Shown here piece by piece: positions 1-7,902 of a DNA stretch of 49,101 nt; the stretch's first letter is position 1, and every line of letters starts with the position of its first letter. The notes beneath the pieces were generated by a model that was not told where the DNA came from, searched no databases, and worked only from the letters and a program-made list of their open reading frames with translations. Origin of the DNA: DATKZH01 sp964475955 (GTDB lineage Bacteria; Planctomycetota; Planctomycetia; Pirellulales; Thermoguttaceae); the NCBI GenBank assembly GCA_964475955.1, contig CAYYZY010000037.1, positions 1 through 49,101 on the forward strand. The letters run 5' to 3'. The position numbers and the translations under genes were made by a program.

Positions 1-1947
1 ACCGTGCGCATCGAGCCCGACGGCGAGGCCCGGGTCGATTGGCGCGTGCGCGTGCTCGAGGAGGGCGAGGCGGTGGTGCGCATGAAGGCGCTCACGGACG
101 AAGAGTCGGACGCCATGGAGCAGCGCTTCCCGGCGTACGTTCACGGCATGCTCAAGACCGAGTCGTACTCCGGCGCCGTCCGGCCCGACGACGAGAGCGG
201 CCGGTTCACCGTGCGCGTGCCGGCCGAGCGGCGCGCAGAGCAGTCGCGCCTGGAGGTCCGCTGGTCGCCCACGCTGGCCGGGGCCATGGTCGACGCGCTC
301 CCCTACCTGGTCGACTACCCCTACGGCTGCACCGAGCAAACGCTCAACCGGTTCCTCCCTACCGTGATCACGCAGAAGGTGCTGATCGACATGGGGCTCG
401 ACCTGGCCGAGATCGAGAAGAAGCGGACCAACCTCAACGCCCAGGAGATCGGCGACGACCGCGACCGGGCGAAGCGTTGGCAGCGGTTCGACCGCAACCC
501 GGTCTTCGACGAGGCGGAGGTCCGGCGCATGGTCGAAGACGGCGTCCAGCGGCTCACCGAGATGCAGCTTTCCGACGGCGGCTGGGGCTGGTTCTCCGGC
601 TGGGGCGAGCATTCGTCGGCCCACACGACGGCCTACGTGGTGCACGGCCTCCAGGTGGCCCGGCACAACGACGTCGCCCTCGTGCCCGGCGTGCTCCAGC
701 GCGGCGTCGCCTGGCTCGAGAAGTACCAGAACGAGCAGGTGGTGAAGCTCAGAAACGCCCTGGAAGAGCCGAAGAAGAAGCCGTGGAAGACGCGGGCCGA
801 CAACCTCGACGCGTTCGTCTACATGGTGCTCGTCGACGCCGACGTGGCCAACGCCGAGATGCGCGATTTCCTCTACCGCGACCGCGTGGAATTGGCCGTC
901 TACGGGAAGGCCATGTTCGGCCTGGCCCTGCACGAGCAGGGCGACGGGGAGAAGCTGGCCATGGTCATGCGCAACATCCGCCAGTTCGTCGAGCAGGACG
1001 ACGAGAACCAGACCGCCTGGCTCAACCTGCCCGGCGGCACCTGGTGGTACTGGTACGGCAGCGAATACGAGGCCCACGCCTACTACCTGAAGCTGCTGGC
1101 GGCGACCGATCCCAAGGGCGAGCTGGCCCCGCGCCTGGTGAAGTACCTGTTGAACAACCGCAGGCACGCCACCTACTGGAACTCGACGCGCGACACGGCC
1201 CTCTGCGTCGAGGCGATGGCCGACTTCCTGCGCGCAAGCGGCGAGGACAAGCCGGAGATGACCGTGGAGGTCCGCTTCGACGGCGAGCTTCAGAAGGCCG
1301 TCGAGATCACGCCGCAGAATCTCTTCGCCTTCGACAACAAGCTCGTCCTCGAAGGGCGAGCGCTGGCCGACGGCGAGCACGTGGTCGAGCTGAAGAAGAC
1401 GGGGCGCGGCCCCTTGTACTTCAACGGCTACATGACCCACTTCACGTTGGAAGACCCGATCACGCGCGCGGGCCTGGAGATCAAGGTCGCGCGCACGTAC
1501 TACCGGCTCAGGGAGGTCGACAAGACCGTCAAGGCCGCCGGGTCGCGGGGGCAGGTGGTCGACCAGCGCGTCGAGAAGTACGTGCGCGACGAGATCGAGG
1601 ACCTGGCCGCGCTCACGAGCGGCGACCTGGTCGAGATCGAGTTGGAGATCGACTCGAAGAACGACTACGAGTACCTCGTGTTCGAGGACATGAAGCCGGC
1701 CGGGTTCGAGCCGGTCGATCTCCGTTCGGGCTACACGGGCAACGCGCTGGGGGCGTACGTCGAGTTCCGCGACAACCGCGTGGTGTTCTTCGCGCGCCGG
1801 CTCGCGCGGGGAAAGCACAGCGTCGCCTACCGCATGCGCGCCGAGATCCCCGGCAAGTTCAGCGCGCTTCCCACCCGGGCCTGGGCCATGTACGCCCCCG
1901 AGCTGAAGGCGAACAGCGACGAGTTCAAGGTCCGGGTGGAGGATTGA
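1..1947 (+). CDS. Alpha-2-macroglobulin family protein, C-terminal part
   Basis: The frame is open at base 1, so this is only the last 648 residues and the start lies outside the window. Bacterial alpha-2-macroglobulins are large exported protease traps: cleavage of a bait region collapses the molecule and an internal thioester bonds to the attacker. The thioester motif GCTEQ is visible at fragment residues 109-113 (within YPYGCTEQTLNRFLP), so the Cys and Gln that make the bond are present. A helical thioester domain follows (roughly 90-420, with WGWFSG near 195-200), then beta-sandwich domains to the end. The bait region, N-terminal MG domains and signal peptide are not in view. It ends with TGA at 1945. 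No companion penicillin-binding protein gene is seen downstream. Confidence 0.9.
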   Translation, partial: TVRIEPDGEARVDWRVRVLEEGEAVVRMKALTDEESDAMEQRFPAYVHGMLKTESYSGAVRPDDESGRFTVRVPAERRAEQSRLEVRWSPTLAGAMVDALPYLVDYPYGCTEQTLNRFLPTVITQKVLIDMGLDLAEIEKKRTNLNAQEIGDDRDRAKRWQRFDRNPVFDEAEVRRMVEDGVQRLTEMQLSDGGWGWFSGWGEHSSAHTTAYVVHGLQVARHNDVALVPGVLQRGVAWLEKYQNEQVVKLRNALEEPKKKPWKTRADNLDAFVYMVLVDADVANAEMRDFLYRDRVELAVYGKAMFGLALHEQGDGEKLAMVMRNIRQFVEQDDENQTAWLNLPGGTWWYWYGSEYEAHAYYLKLLAATDPKGELAPRLVKYLLNNRRHATYWNSTRDTALCVEAMADFLRASGEDKPEMTVEVRFDGELQKAVEITPQNLFAFDNKLVLEGRALADGEHVVELKKTGRGPLYFNGYMTHFTLEDPITRAGLEIKVARTYYRLREVDKTVKAAGSRGQVVDQRVEKYVRDEIEDLAALTSGDLVEIELEIDSKNDYEYLVFEDMKPAGFEPVDLRSGYTGNALGAYVEFRDNRVVFFARRLARGKHSVAYRMRAEIPGKFSALPTRAWAMYAPELKANSDEFKVRVED

Positions 1948-2246
1948 GGGGCGGGGCTCCGCGGAAGGAGGTTCCGAAGCGGAAGCTTGGGAACCGGGAG
2001 AAGGCTCGACACTCTGTTCCATCCTGCGCGGCCAATTCTCGGCTTTGACCCGCCATGGGCTTGCGGCGCATCATCGGGGAGTGTGGGATAGTAGACGATC
2101 TCCCCGGGCGGGGGGTGCGCGCGGAGCGGGATCATGGCGGGCAGGCTACGGGGAATCCGAGGTTGCTGCGCAGGAGGATCGATGAGCGGCAGCCGACCGA
2201 GGCGGCGCCCGGCGGGCCCCCCGTCCGCCCGGGGAGGGGCCTTGCG

Positions 2247-2590
2247 GAGAATCGTCAGACGGTTGACCAAAGGGGCGCAGGAGGGGGCACCGTGGAAAAA
2301 CGCGAAATGGTTGACCAAAAAGACCGCGGGGGGGCGCCAGCTAAAATGGGGGGGCAGTTGGCCGAAGGTGGGGCCGTCGAAGGGGCAACGTGGAAAAACG
2401 CGGAACGGTTGACCAAAAACACGGCCGTGGAGGAGGGCATCTGTGGAAAACCGCGAGATCGTTGACCAAAAACACGGCCCCGGAGGCGGCGCACTCCCCT
2501 AAACTGGGGGAGGACGTTGGCCGAAGAAGGAACGGTCGAGGGGGGGGCCGCCGTGGAAAACCGGGCGGTTGTTGCCCAAACACGGACGGG
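2247..2590. repeat. Degenerate interspersed repeat array in a non-coding stretch
   Basis: The 838-base gap between the macroglobulin gene and the ThuA-like gene carries an imperfect repeat. The clearest unit begins GTGGAAAAACGCG and continues into GGTTGACCAAAAA. Copies start at 2292, 2390, 2443 and 2553, and a partial copy ends with GGTTGACCAAA near 2261-2271. A second unit alternates with it: CTAAAATGGGGGG at 2341 and CTAAACTGGGGG at 2499, each followed by GTTGGCCGAAG. Short frames cross the array in every phase and give low-complexity peptides, so it is read as DNA repeat and not as a gene. The flanks, 1948-2246 and 2591-2785, show nothing recognisable. Confidence 0.7.
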
Positions 2591-2785
2591 GCGACGGCGT
2601 GGATCGCGCCGAAGGTCGCCGTGACTGCCCCGGAGAGGGCGTCGGCGGCCACCTGGCGGGGGTATCGAGCCCGCGAGCTGCGGCGGTATCCGGGGCTCCG
2701 GCTTGAAAGCCCGGAAAGGAGGACGGAACGGTTACCCGTCCTACGGAGATGCGCGGAGGGTGTGCGCGTGGTGCCAACGAAGACG

Positions 2786-3535
2786 CTACTCACGGATCGG
2801 GTTCAGCGGCTCGGCGACGTGGCGGGCGTCGCCCGTGTAGGGGGAGCCGGTGGGGGCGAGCCAGCGCACGGCGTTGGCGATCACGCGGCGCACGTTCGCG
2901 TCGCGGTAGATGGGGTACGTCTCGTGGCCGGGGCGGAAATAGAAGAGCTTGCCCTTGGCGCGGCGGAACGTGCAGCCGGAGCGGAACACCTCGCCCCCCT
3001 CGAACCAACTGATGAAGATCAGCTCGTCGGGCGCGGGCACGTCGAAGAACTCGCCGTACATCTCCGTGCGGGGCAGCTCGAAGCACTCGCCGTCGAGCCC
3101 TTCGACGATCGGGTGCGACGGGTCGACGATCCAGAGGCGCTCCCGCTCGCCCGCCTCGCGCCAGCGGAGCATGCAGCCCGTGCCCATCAGGCGGCGGAAG
3201 ACCTTCGAGTCGTGCCCGGAGTGCAGGACCAAGAGGCCCATGCCGGCGAGCACGCGCCGGTGCACGCGCCGGACCACGTCGTCGGCGACGCGGTCGTGGG
3301 CGGCGTGTCCCCACCAGGTGAGCACGTCGGTGGCGGCCAGCACGTCGTCGGTCAGTCCGTGCTCCGGCTCGTCGAGCGTGGCTGTGCGCACGGCAACGGC
3401 CGGCCCCAGCTCGTCGGCGAGCCCCTCGGCGATGGCCGCGTGGATGCCGTCGGGATAGACCTCGGCGACGGCCCGGTCCTTCTGCTCGTGGACGAACTCG
3501 TTCCAGACGGTCACGCGAATCGGTTGGGCGGTCAT
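2786..3535 (-). CDS. ThuA-like domain protein
   Basis: A 249-residue protein of the ThuA family (trehalose-utilisation type), which has a class I glutamine-amidotransferase-like fold but usually no amidotransferase activity. In planctomycetes such proteins are common near carbohydrate genes and their substrates are mostly unknown. Seen in the sequence: VTVWNEF at the N-terminus, TWWGHAAHD at 73-81, LHSGHDS at 104-110 and GHETYPIY near the C-terminus, all in the order typical of the family. There is no signal peptide, so a cytoplasmic location is inferred. It stands alone on the minus strand; pabA starts 5' of it on the same strand (its stop is 76 bases away). ATG at 3535 is directly preceded by a TCAACC-rich leader. 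Biochemical role unknown. Confidence 0.85.
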   Translation of the reverse strand: MTAQPIRVTVWNEFVHEQKDRAVAEVYPDGIHAAIAEGLADELGPAVAVRTATLDEPEHGLTDDVLAATDVLTWWGHAAHDRVADDVVRRVHRRVLAGMGLLVLHSGHDSKVFRRLMGTGCMLRWREAGERERLWIVDPSHPIVEGLDGECFELPRTEMYGEFFDVPAPDELIFISWFEGGEVFRSGCTFRRAKGKLFYFRPGHETYPIYRDANVRRVIANAVRWLAPTGSPYTGDARHVAEPLNPIRE

Positions 3536-3567
3536 GGTTGGTTGAGGGTTTATGGTTGAGGGTTGAG
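3536..3567. repeat. Short GGTTGAG simple-sequence leader repeat
   Basis: Three imperfect GGTTGAGGG units sit directly against the ATG of the ThuA-like gene, so in the sense of that gene the leader reads as CTCAACCCTCAACC. A related pattern lies before atpG (14530-14600). It is a simple repeat and leaves no room for a normal Shine-Dalgarno site close to the ATG. Confidence 0.55.
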
Positions 3568-3611
3568 TGATGTGGAGATTCTTGGGGCAGCGGGATGGTT
3601 GGGGCGAGGGG

Positions 3612-4301
3612 TCACGGGGAGGGGGCGAGTCCGGGTTTTCGGGCGGAAGGGCGGGTGTGGGGCGGTGGCGTCGGCGAGGGCGCCGCGGGGCGGAGCTCGC
3701 TTTCGATGCCCGGCACGCGCGGCGGGGCGCGCAGCCCGGCCACGCGGAGGAACCCGGCCAGGAGGCGGTAGCCGGCGTCGGTCAGGATCGACTCGGGGTG
3801 GAACTGGAGGCCCACCACGGGGGCGCGGCGGTGGCGCAGGGCCATGACCGTGCCGTCGTCGGTCCGGGCGGAGACTTCCAGGCAGTCGGGGAGCGAGGCT
3901 TCGTCGACCACGAGCGAGTGGTAGCGGCACGCGGCGATCGGGTTGGGGAGACCCCGGAACACGCCTCGGCCGTCGTGCCGGATCGGCGACGCGCGCCCGT
4001 GCACCGGCTCGCCGGCGCGCACGATCCGCGCGCCCAGCGCTTCGGCGATCGCCTGATGCCCCAGGCACACGCCCAGAAGCGGCACGCGGCCGGCCAACTG
4101 CTCGACCACGGCGAGCGAACAGCCGGCCTCCCGGGGCGTGCACGGCCCGGGCGACAGCACGATCGCCTCCGGGGCCGCGGCCCGCACGCCCGCCGCGTCG
4201 ATCGCCGTGTTGCGCACGACGAGCGTCTCCTGGCCGAGCCGCTGGAAGTACCGGGCCAGGTTGTAGACGAAGCTGTCGAAATTGTCGATCAGGAGGATCA
4301 C
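3612..4301 (-). CDS. pabA: Aminodeoxychorismate/anthranilate synthase glutamine amidotransferase subunit
   Basis: A 229-residue class I glutamine amidotransferase that would supply ammonia to a chorismate-aminating partner. The family signature MILLIDNFDSFVYNL opens the protein, the nucleophile Cys79 lies in GVCLGHQ, and the other triad residues are His168 and Glu170 in QFHPES. The family is usually 190-200 residues; here a Pro/Arg-rich tail of about 30 residues follows the domain. PabA and TrpG cannot be told apart from this subunit alone, but pabB (5449-6867), on the same strand and 5' of it, carries the PabB signature, so a folate role is inferred, possibly shared with tryptophan synthesis. 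An opposite-strand gene lies between the two. ATG 4301 is the natural start. Confidence 0.92.
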   Translation of the reverse strand: MILLIDNFDSFVYNLARYFQRLGQETLVVRNTAIDAAGVRAAAPEAIVLSPGPCTPREAGCSLAVVEQLAGRVPLLGVCLGHQAIAEALGARIVRAGEPVHGRASPIRHDGRGVFRGLPNPIAACRYHSLVVDEASLPDCLEVSARTDDGTVMALRHRRAPVVGLQFHPESILTDAGYRLLAGFLRVAGLRAPPRVPGIESELRPAAPSPTPPPHTRPSARKPGLAPSP

Positions 4302-4340
4302 ACGGTACGCATCGGAGGTGGCTCGGTCGGCCGGGCACGG

Positions 4341-4368
4341 TTTTGCCGGGGCGCGGACGACGTATACT
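4341..4368 (+). promoter_or_regulatory. Candidate promoter of the lipoprotein-like gene
   Basis: TATACT at 4363-4368 matches the -10 consensus in five of six positions. A weak -35 (TTTTGC, 4341-4346) lies 16 bases upstream. The start codon at 4434 is 65 bases downstream of the -10. It sits in the 132-base divergent region shared with pabA. Confidence 0.4.
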
Positions 4369-4433
4369 TGTCGCGCGCCGGCACACTGCCGCCGCGTCGC
4401 CGTCGTTCATCCGTCGAAGGGAGATTGAACCCG

Positions 4434-5573
4434 ATGAACCGCCCGCGATCAACCCTCCCCGCGTTCTGCTGCTGGGCCGTGGGCTTTGCGATGCTGTCGA
4501 TGGCATGCGTGCCGGGGGCCGCCTCGGGCGGCGAGGCAGCCGAAGGGTCCGACGTCATGGAACCGGTTCGCCGGGTGCACGTGCGTGGCCTCGGCTGCAA
4601 GCCGGGGACGGCGGCCGACGCGAAATCGGGCCTGTCGATCTTCATCGAACTCGAGGCCGTGGGGCTTCGCTGGCGGTCGGTCCTCGTGGAGATCGGGCTC
4701 CGCACGCGGGAAGGGAAACCGGTGCGCGTCGTCGACGCAGCGCCGCAGGGCTACGCCGACGAGAAGGGCCGCTTTCGCATGTCGGCCCGGGTGCCCGTGT
4801 TCGACGACCGCTTCCACTGGCCGGAGCTCCGCGCCTCGATCCCCTATGAAAAGGTGCTCGACCTGCCGGCCGAACGACCGTGCCGGCTGATCGCGGCGGT
4901 CCGCGCCTCGTGCGAGGGGCTTTCGAGTTCGGCCGAAGCCGAAATCGCGGTCCCGCCGGAGCCGGCCGGCGGCGTGAAACGGGCCCTGAGCCTGCTGGCG
5001 GTCGATCCGTATCCCAACAGCCCGCCGCTCGACGAGCCGGCCGATGAGCGTGAAGACCCCCAGGACCGTGAGCAGCCGGCCGCGCCCGATCGGCCCGGGG
5101 CGGGGCGAGGCCTGATGGTCGAAGGCTACGTGGCCGCCGAGGGGCTCCGCCGCGCGAAGCTGGTCGGGCGGATCGCCGTAAGGGGTGAAGACGGCAAGCC
5201 GCCGGTGCACGAGGGCCCGGAAATGGGAACGGGAGACGCCAAGCCGGTCGACGACGCGAGCGGCGCGCAGGTCGTCTCCGGCCAGGCCCAGATCCTCCTC
5301 CACTTCCTCGACTACCGCGTTCTGGGGCTCCCGCCGGGCCGGCACCGCGTCATCCTCTCCTACACGGCCACCTGCGACGGCCTTTCCGCCTCGCTCGAAG
5401 AGGGGTACGTGCTTCCGGTTGCCCCGGGCCGAAGTGACCGGCCGCCGCTCACCGCAGCGCGCGGATCAGCCCTTCGGCCTTGTCCCAGGTTTCCTCGTAT
5501 TCCCGGCGCGGGTCGCTCTGGGCGACGATGCCCCCGCCGACGGGCGCTTGCCACCAGCCGCGGCCGGCGGTGA
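4434..5573 (+). CDS. Uncharacterised secreted or lipoprotein-like protein
   Basis: A 379-residue protein with no family I recognise. The N-terminus is basic and then hydrophobic (MNRPRSTLPAFCCWAVGFA) and reaches LSMAC at residues 22-26, which resembles a weak lipobox, so export and perhaps lipid anchoring are inferred. The body seems to hold two copies of a beta-rich domain (about 45-185 and 220-330), each covering RxxxLVxxI, a later GLS/FPA-type loop and an E-G/A-E-x-V-P ending, separated by a Pro/Asp/Glu-rich linker near 190-220. AAGGGA about 11 bases upstream supports the ATG. The final 125 bases run antisense into the 3' end of pabB, and the tail encoded there is basic and low-complexity. 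Function unknown. Confidence 0.6.
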   Translation: MNRPRSTLPAFCCWAVGFAMLSMACVPGAASGGEAAEGSDVMEPVRRVHVRGLGCKPGTAADAKSGLSIFIELEAVGLRWRSVLVEIGLRTREGKPVRVVDAAPQGYADEKGRFRMSARVPVFDDRFHWPELRASIPYEKVLDLPAERPCRLIAAVRASCEGLSSSAEAEIAVPPEPAGGVKRALSLLAVDPYPNSPPLDEPADEREDPQDREQPAAPDRPGAGRGLMVEGYVAAEGLRRAKLVGRIAVRGEDGKPPVHEGPEMGTGDAKPVDDASGAQVVSGQAQILLHFLDYRVLGLPPGRHRVILSYTATCDGLSASLEEGYVLPVAPGRSDRPPLTAARGSALRPCPRFPRIPGAGRSGRRCPRRRALATSRGRR

Positions 5574-6867
5574 TCGTGCGGATGAGGATGCTCAGGTCGA
5601 GCGAGCCGTCGAACCCGAGATAGCCGAGCGAGCCGCAATAGGCGCCGCGGGCCGTCGGTTCCAACTCGGCGATGATCTCCATCGCCCGAACCTTGGGCGC
5701 CCCCGTGATCGACCCGCCCGGAAACGCCGCACGAACCAGGTCGATCGGCGTGCGCCCGTCGGCCAGCTCGCCGCGGACCGCCGAGACGAGGTGCTGCACG
5801 TACTGGTACGTCTCCAGGCCGCAGAGCTGGCTGACGTGAACGCTCTCAGGCCGGCACACCCGGGCGAGATCGTTGCGCAAAAGGTCGACGATCATCACGT
5901 TTTCCGCGCGGTCCTTCTCGCTTTGGCACAGCGCCCGGCCCGAGGAGCGGTCGGCGTCGGGCCCAGGCGCGCGGGGGCGCGTCCCCTTGATGGGGCGCGT
6001 TTCGACGGCCCGGCCGCGGACCTGGAGGAAGCGTTCGGGCGAGGAGCTGACGATCTGGAAGTCGCCCAAGTCGAAATACCCGGCGAACGGGGCGGGATTC
6101 GCGCGTCGCAGGCGGCGATAGAGGGCGACGGAGTCGTCGTCGGCCGGGTGCAACAGCCGCTGCGCCAGGTTCACCTGGAACACGTCGCCGGCGAATACGT
6201 AGTCGATCGCCCGGCGGACGGCGCGCAGATACCCGGCCTCGGAGAAGTTGCTCGTCAGGCGGTCGAGCCCGGGGAGCGCGTGCTGCGGGGCCAGGGCGCT
6301 GCGCGGCACGACCGGCCGAGGCGCCGCGGCGCGCGCACGGTGGGCCGGGCCGGGCGGGGCCGCGAGCCACGCGCGCACCTCGAGGAGCCGCTCGGCGGCA
6401 CGGCGTCGGCGCGCGGCCGGCTCGCGCGCGGGGAACCCCTGCGAGACGATCCACGCGCGGCCCTCCACGTGGTCGAAGGCGACCACCACGTCGTACAGGC
6501 CGATGGCCAGCGCGGGCAGTTGGAATTCGTCGGCGGCCGGTTCGGGGAGCGCTTCGAGCTGGCGGCCCAGGTCGTAGCCGAACAGCCCGGCCGCTCCGCC
6601 CTGAAAAGGAGGAAGCCCCGCCACCGGCGCCGCCCGCATGGCCGCGGTGCGTCGGACGAGTTCGGCCAGGCCGTCGGGGGCGACGGCCGGCCCCTCGAAG
6701 TAGTCGAACGGGTCGGCCGCCAGGAAGGAATAACGCCCCAGGAGCGGATCGCGGAGGGCGCTGTCGAGGAACAGGCAGTGCGCCCGGCCGCAGAAGCGGA
6801 GGAAGGCCGCTTCCGGGTCGGGCGGCGGCGTCAGTTCTTCGACCAGCGGACAATCGGTCTCGCTCAA
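5449..6867 (-). CDS. pabB: Aminodeoxychorismate synthase component I
   Basis: A 472-residue chorismate-binding enzyme that, with PabA, converts chorismate and glutamine to 4-amino-4-deoxychorismate for folate. The signature PIKGTRPR carries the Lys that marks PabB; anthranilate synthase TrpE normally has PIAGT here. Other conserved blocks are SSSPERFL, MIVDLLRNDL, GGSITGAPK, YCGSLGYLG and GGGIVAQSDP. The frame extends upstream to 7008, but that extension is encoded by an inverted repeat (6914-7009) and reads as MGHVSNVP. I therefore choose the TTG at 6867, which has AGGAG eight bases upstream and gives the usual length. Its 3' end overlaps the convergent gene at 4434-5573 by 125 bases. Confidence 0.92.
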   Translation of the reverse strand: MSETDCPLVEELTPPPDPEAAFLRFCGRAHCLFLDSALRDPLLGRYSFLAADPFDYFEGPAVAPDGLAELVRRTAAMRAAPVAGLPPFQGGAAGLFGYDLGRQLEALPEPAADEFQLPALAIGLYDVVVAFDHVEGRAWIVSQGFPAREPAARRRRAAERLLEVRAWLAAPPGPAHRARAAAPRPVVPRSALAPQHALPGLDRLTSNFSEAGYLRAVRRAIDYVFAGDVFQVNLAQRLLHPADDDSVALYRRLRRANPAPFAGYFDLGDFQIVSSSPERFLQVRGRAVETRPIKGTRPRAPGPDADRSSGRALCQSEKDRAENVMIVDLLRNDLARVCRPESVHVSQLCGLETYQYVQHLVSAVRGELADGRTPIDLVRAAFPGGSITGAPKVRAMEIIAELEPTARGAYCGSLGYLGFDGSLDLSILIRTITAGRGWWQAPVGGGIVAQSDPRREYEETWDKAEGLIRALR

Positions 6868-6913
6868 CTGCGCGGCTCCTGTTGCCGTCGGCGGGAGAAG
6901 CGACGTACACGCA

Positions 6914-7009
6914 CGTGGGGCACGTTTCCAACGTGCCGGCACTGGGGTACCTGCCCAGGCGGCCGTCGCGAGTAGCGTTGATCCAGGCACGTTGGAAACG
7001 TGCCCCACG
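6914..7009. repeat. Inverted repeat element with perfect 24-base arms
   Basis: The arms 6914-6937 and 6986-7009 are perfect reverse complements, separated by 48 bases. Each arm contains the palindrome GGCACGTTTCCAACGTGCC, so the arms can also fold on themselves. Translated, an arm reads GHVSNVP, which explains the spurious N-terminal extension of pabB. It lies between the SDR gene and pabB, both on the minus strand. No transposase and no target-site duplication are evident. Confidence 0.85.
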
Positions 7010-7031
7010 GGAAACGTCTCTTACGACGTCG

Positions 7032-7802
7032 TCATATGCGAAAACCCCCGTTGACCTCGACCACCTGGCCCGTCACGAAATCGGCCTCCGGCGAGAGGAG
7101 GAACCGGGCGACCCGGGCGCAGTCTTCCGGCGTTCCCCAGCGACCCATCAGGCTTTCGCGCCGGGCCCGCTCCTGCCACGCCTCGGAAGCACTCTGGCCC
7201 CAGGCCGTCTTGATCCAACCGGGAGCCAGGCAGTTGACGCGGACCTCCGGGGCCAGCGATTGGGCCAGGCTTCGGGTGAACGCCATGACCGCGCCCTTGG
7301 CCGCCGCGAACAGCTCGCCGGTCGGGCCGGCCATGCCGCGATCGGCCCCGTCCCAGCCGACGTTGAGGATCGACCCGGCGCCGGCCTCCTTCATGCGCGA
7401 GCCAGCCAGGCGGGCAAGGCGGAGGGTGGCCGCCACGTCGACCCGCCACAGGGCCTCCAGCTTGCGCTCGAACGACCAGGCGGCCGCCTCGCCCGTGAGC
7501 ACGTCGGCCCCGGCGTTATTGACCCAGAGGTCGATCCGGCCGTTCCAAACCCATGCGCGGTCGAGGAGCCGGTCGTGCTCGGCCGGGTCGGCCAGGTCGG
7601 CCAGCACGAGGTCCGCCTCGCGGCCCAGGGCGCGGATCGACTCGGCGGTCGTTTCGGCGGCCCGGCGGCTCCGTCGGGCGTGGATCAACACGTCGGCCCC
7701 GGCGTCGGCCAGCTCCAGCGCGATCGCCCGGCCGATCCCGCTCGACGACCCGGTCACCACGGCCGCGCGGCCGTGCAACGTATCGCGTGAGGGGCGTTCC
7801 AC
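7032..7802 (-). CDS. SDR-family protein with an altered active site
   Basis: A 256-residue short-chain dehydrogenase/reductase fold protein. The nucleotide-binding motif TGSSSGIG is at 18-25 and NNAG at 95-98, and the C-terminal GQVVEVNGG is typical of the family. The active site is not: where YxxxK is expected the sequence reads FAAAK, so Phe165 replaces the catalytic Tyr while Lys169 remains, and the usual Ser region reads NVGWDG. It may bind a nucleotide without classical oxidoreductase activity, or use other residues; this is inference. GTG 7802 is chosen because GAAGG lies eight bases upstream and the length fits; the open frame continues upstream into the kinase gene. The kinase stop is 100 bases upstream on the same strand. 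Confidence 0.85.
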   Translation of the reverse strand: MERPSRDTLHGRAAVVTGSSSGIGRAIALELADAGADVLIHARRSRRAAETTAESIRALGREADLVLADLADPAEHDRLLDRAWVWNGRIDLWVNNAGADVLTGEAAAWSFERKLEALWRVDVAATLRLARLAGSRMKEAGAGSILNVGWDGADRGMAGPTGELFAAAKGAVMAFTRSLAQSLAPEVRVNCLAPGWIKTAWGQSASEAWQERARRESLMGRWGTPEDCARVARFLLSPEADFVTGQVVEVNGGFRI

Positions 7803-7902
7803 GGGGCAGACCTTCGTTCTCGGCGATCGGGAGCAACAGGGCGGACTACTCGCCCGGTTGTATCCGGCGTCTCGGCCGCCGGCAACACGCCCGGCGGCTC
7901 CT

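Noticed and set aside
2390..2580. Chromosome origin with DnaA boxes
   Set aside because: TGTGGAAAA has one mismatch from the box and the other units do not match. No dnaA, dnaN or gyrB gene is near.
6868..7008. N-terminal extension of pabB starting MGHVSNVP
   Set aside because: The extension is encoded by an inverted repeat and a better start with AGGAG exists at 6867.
6914..7009. Insertion sequence
   Set aside because: The element is only 96 bases, carries no transposase and no target duplication is visible.
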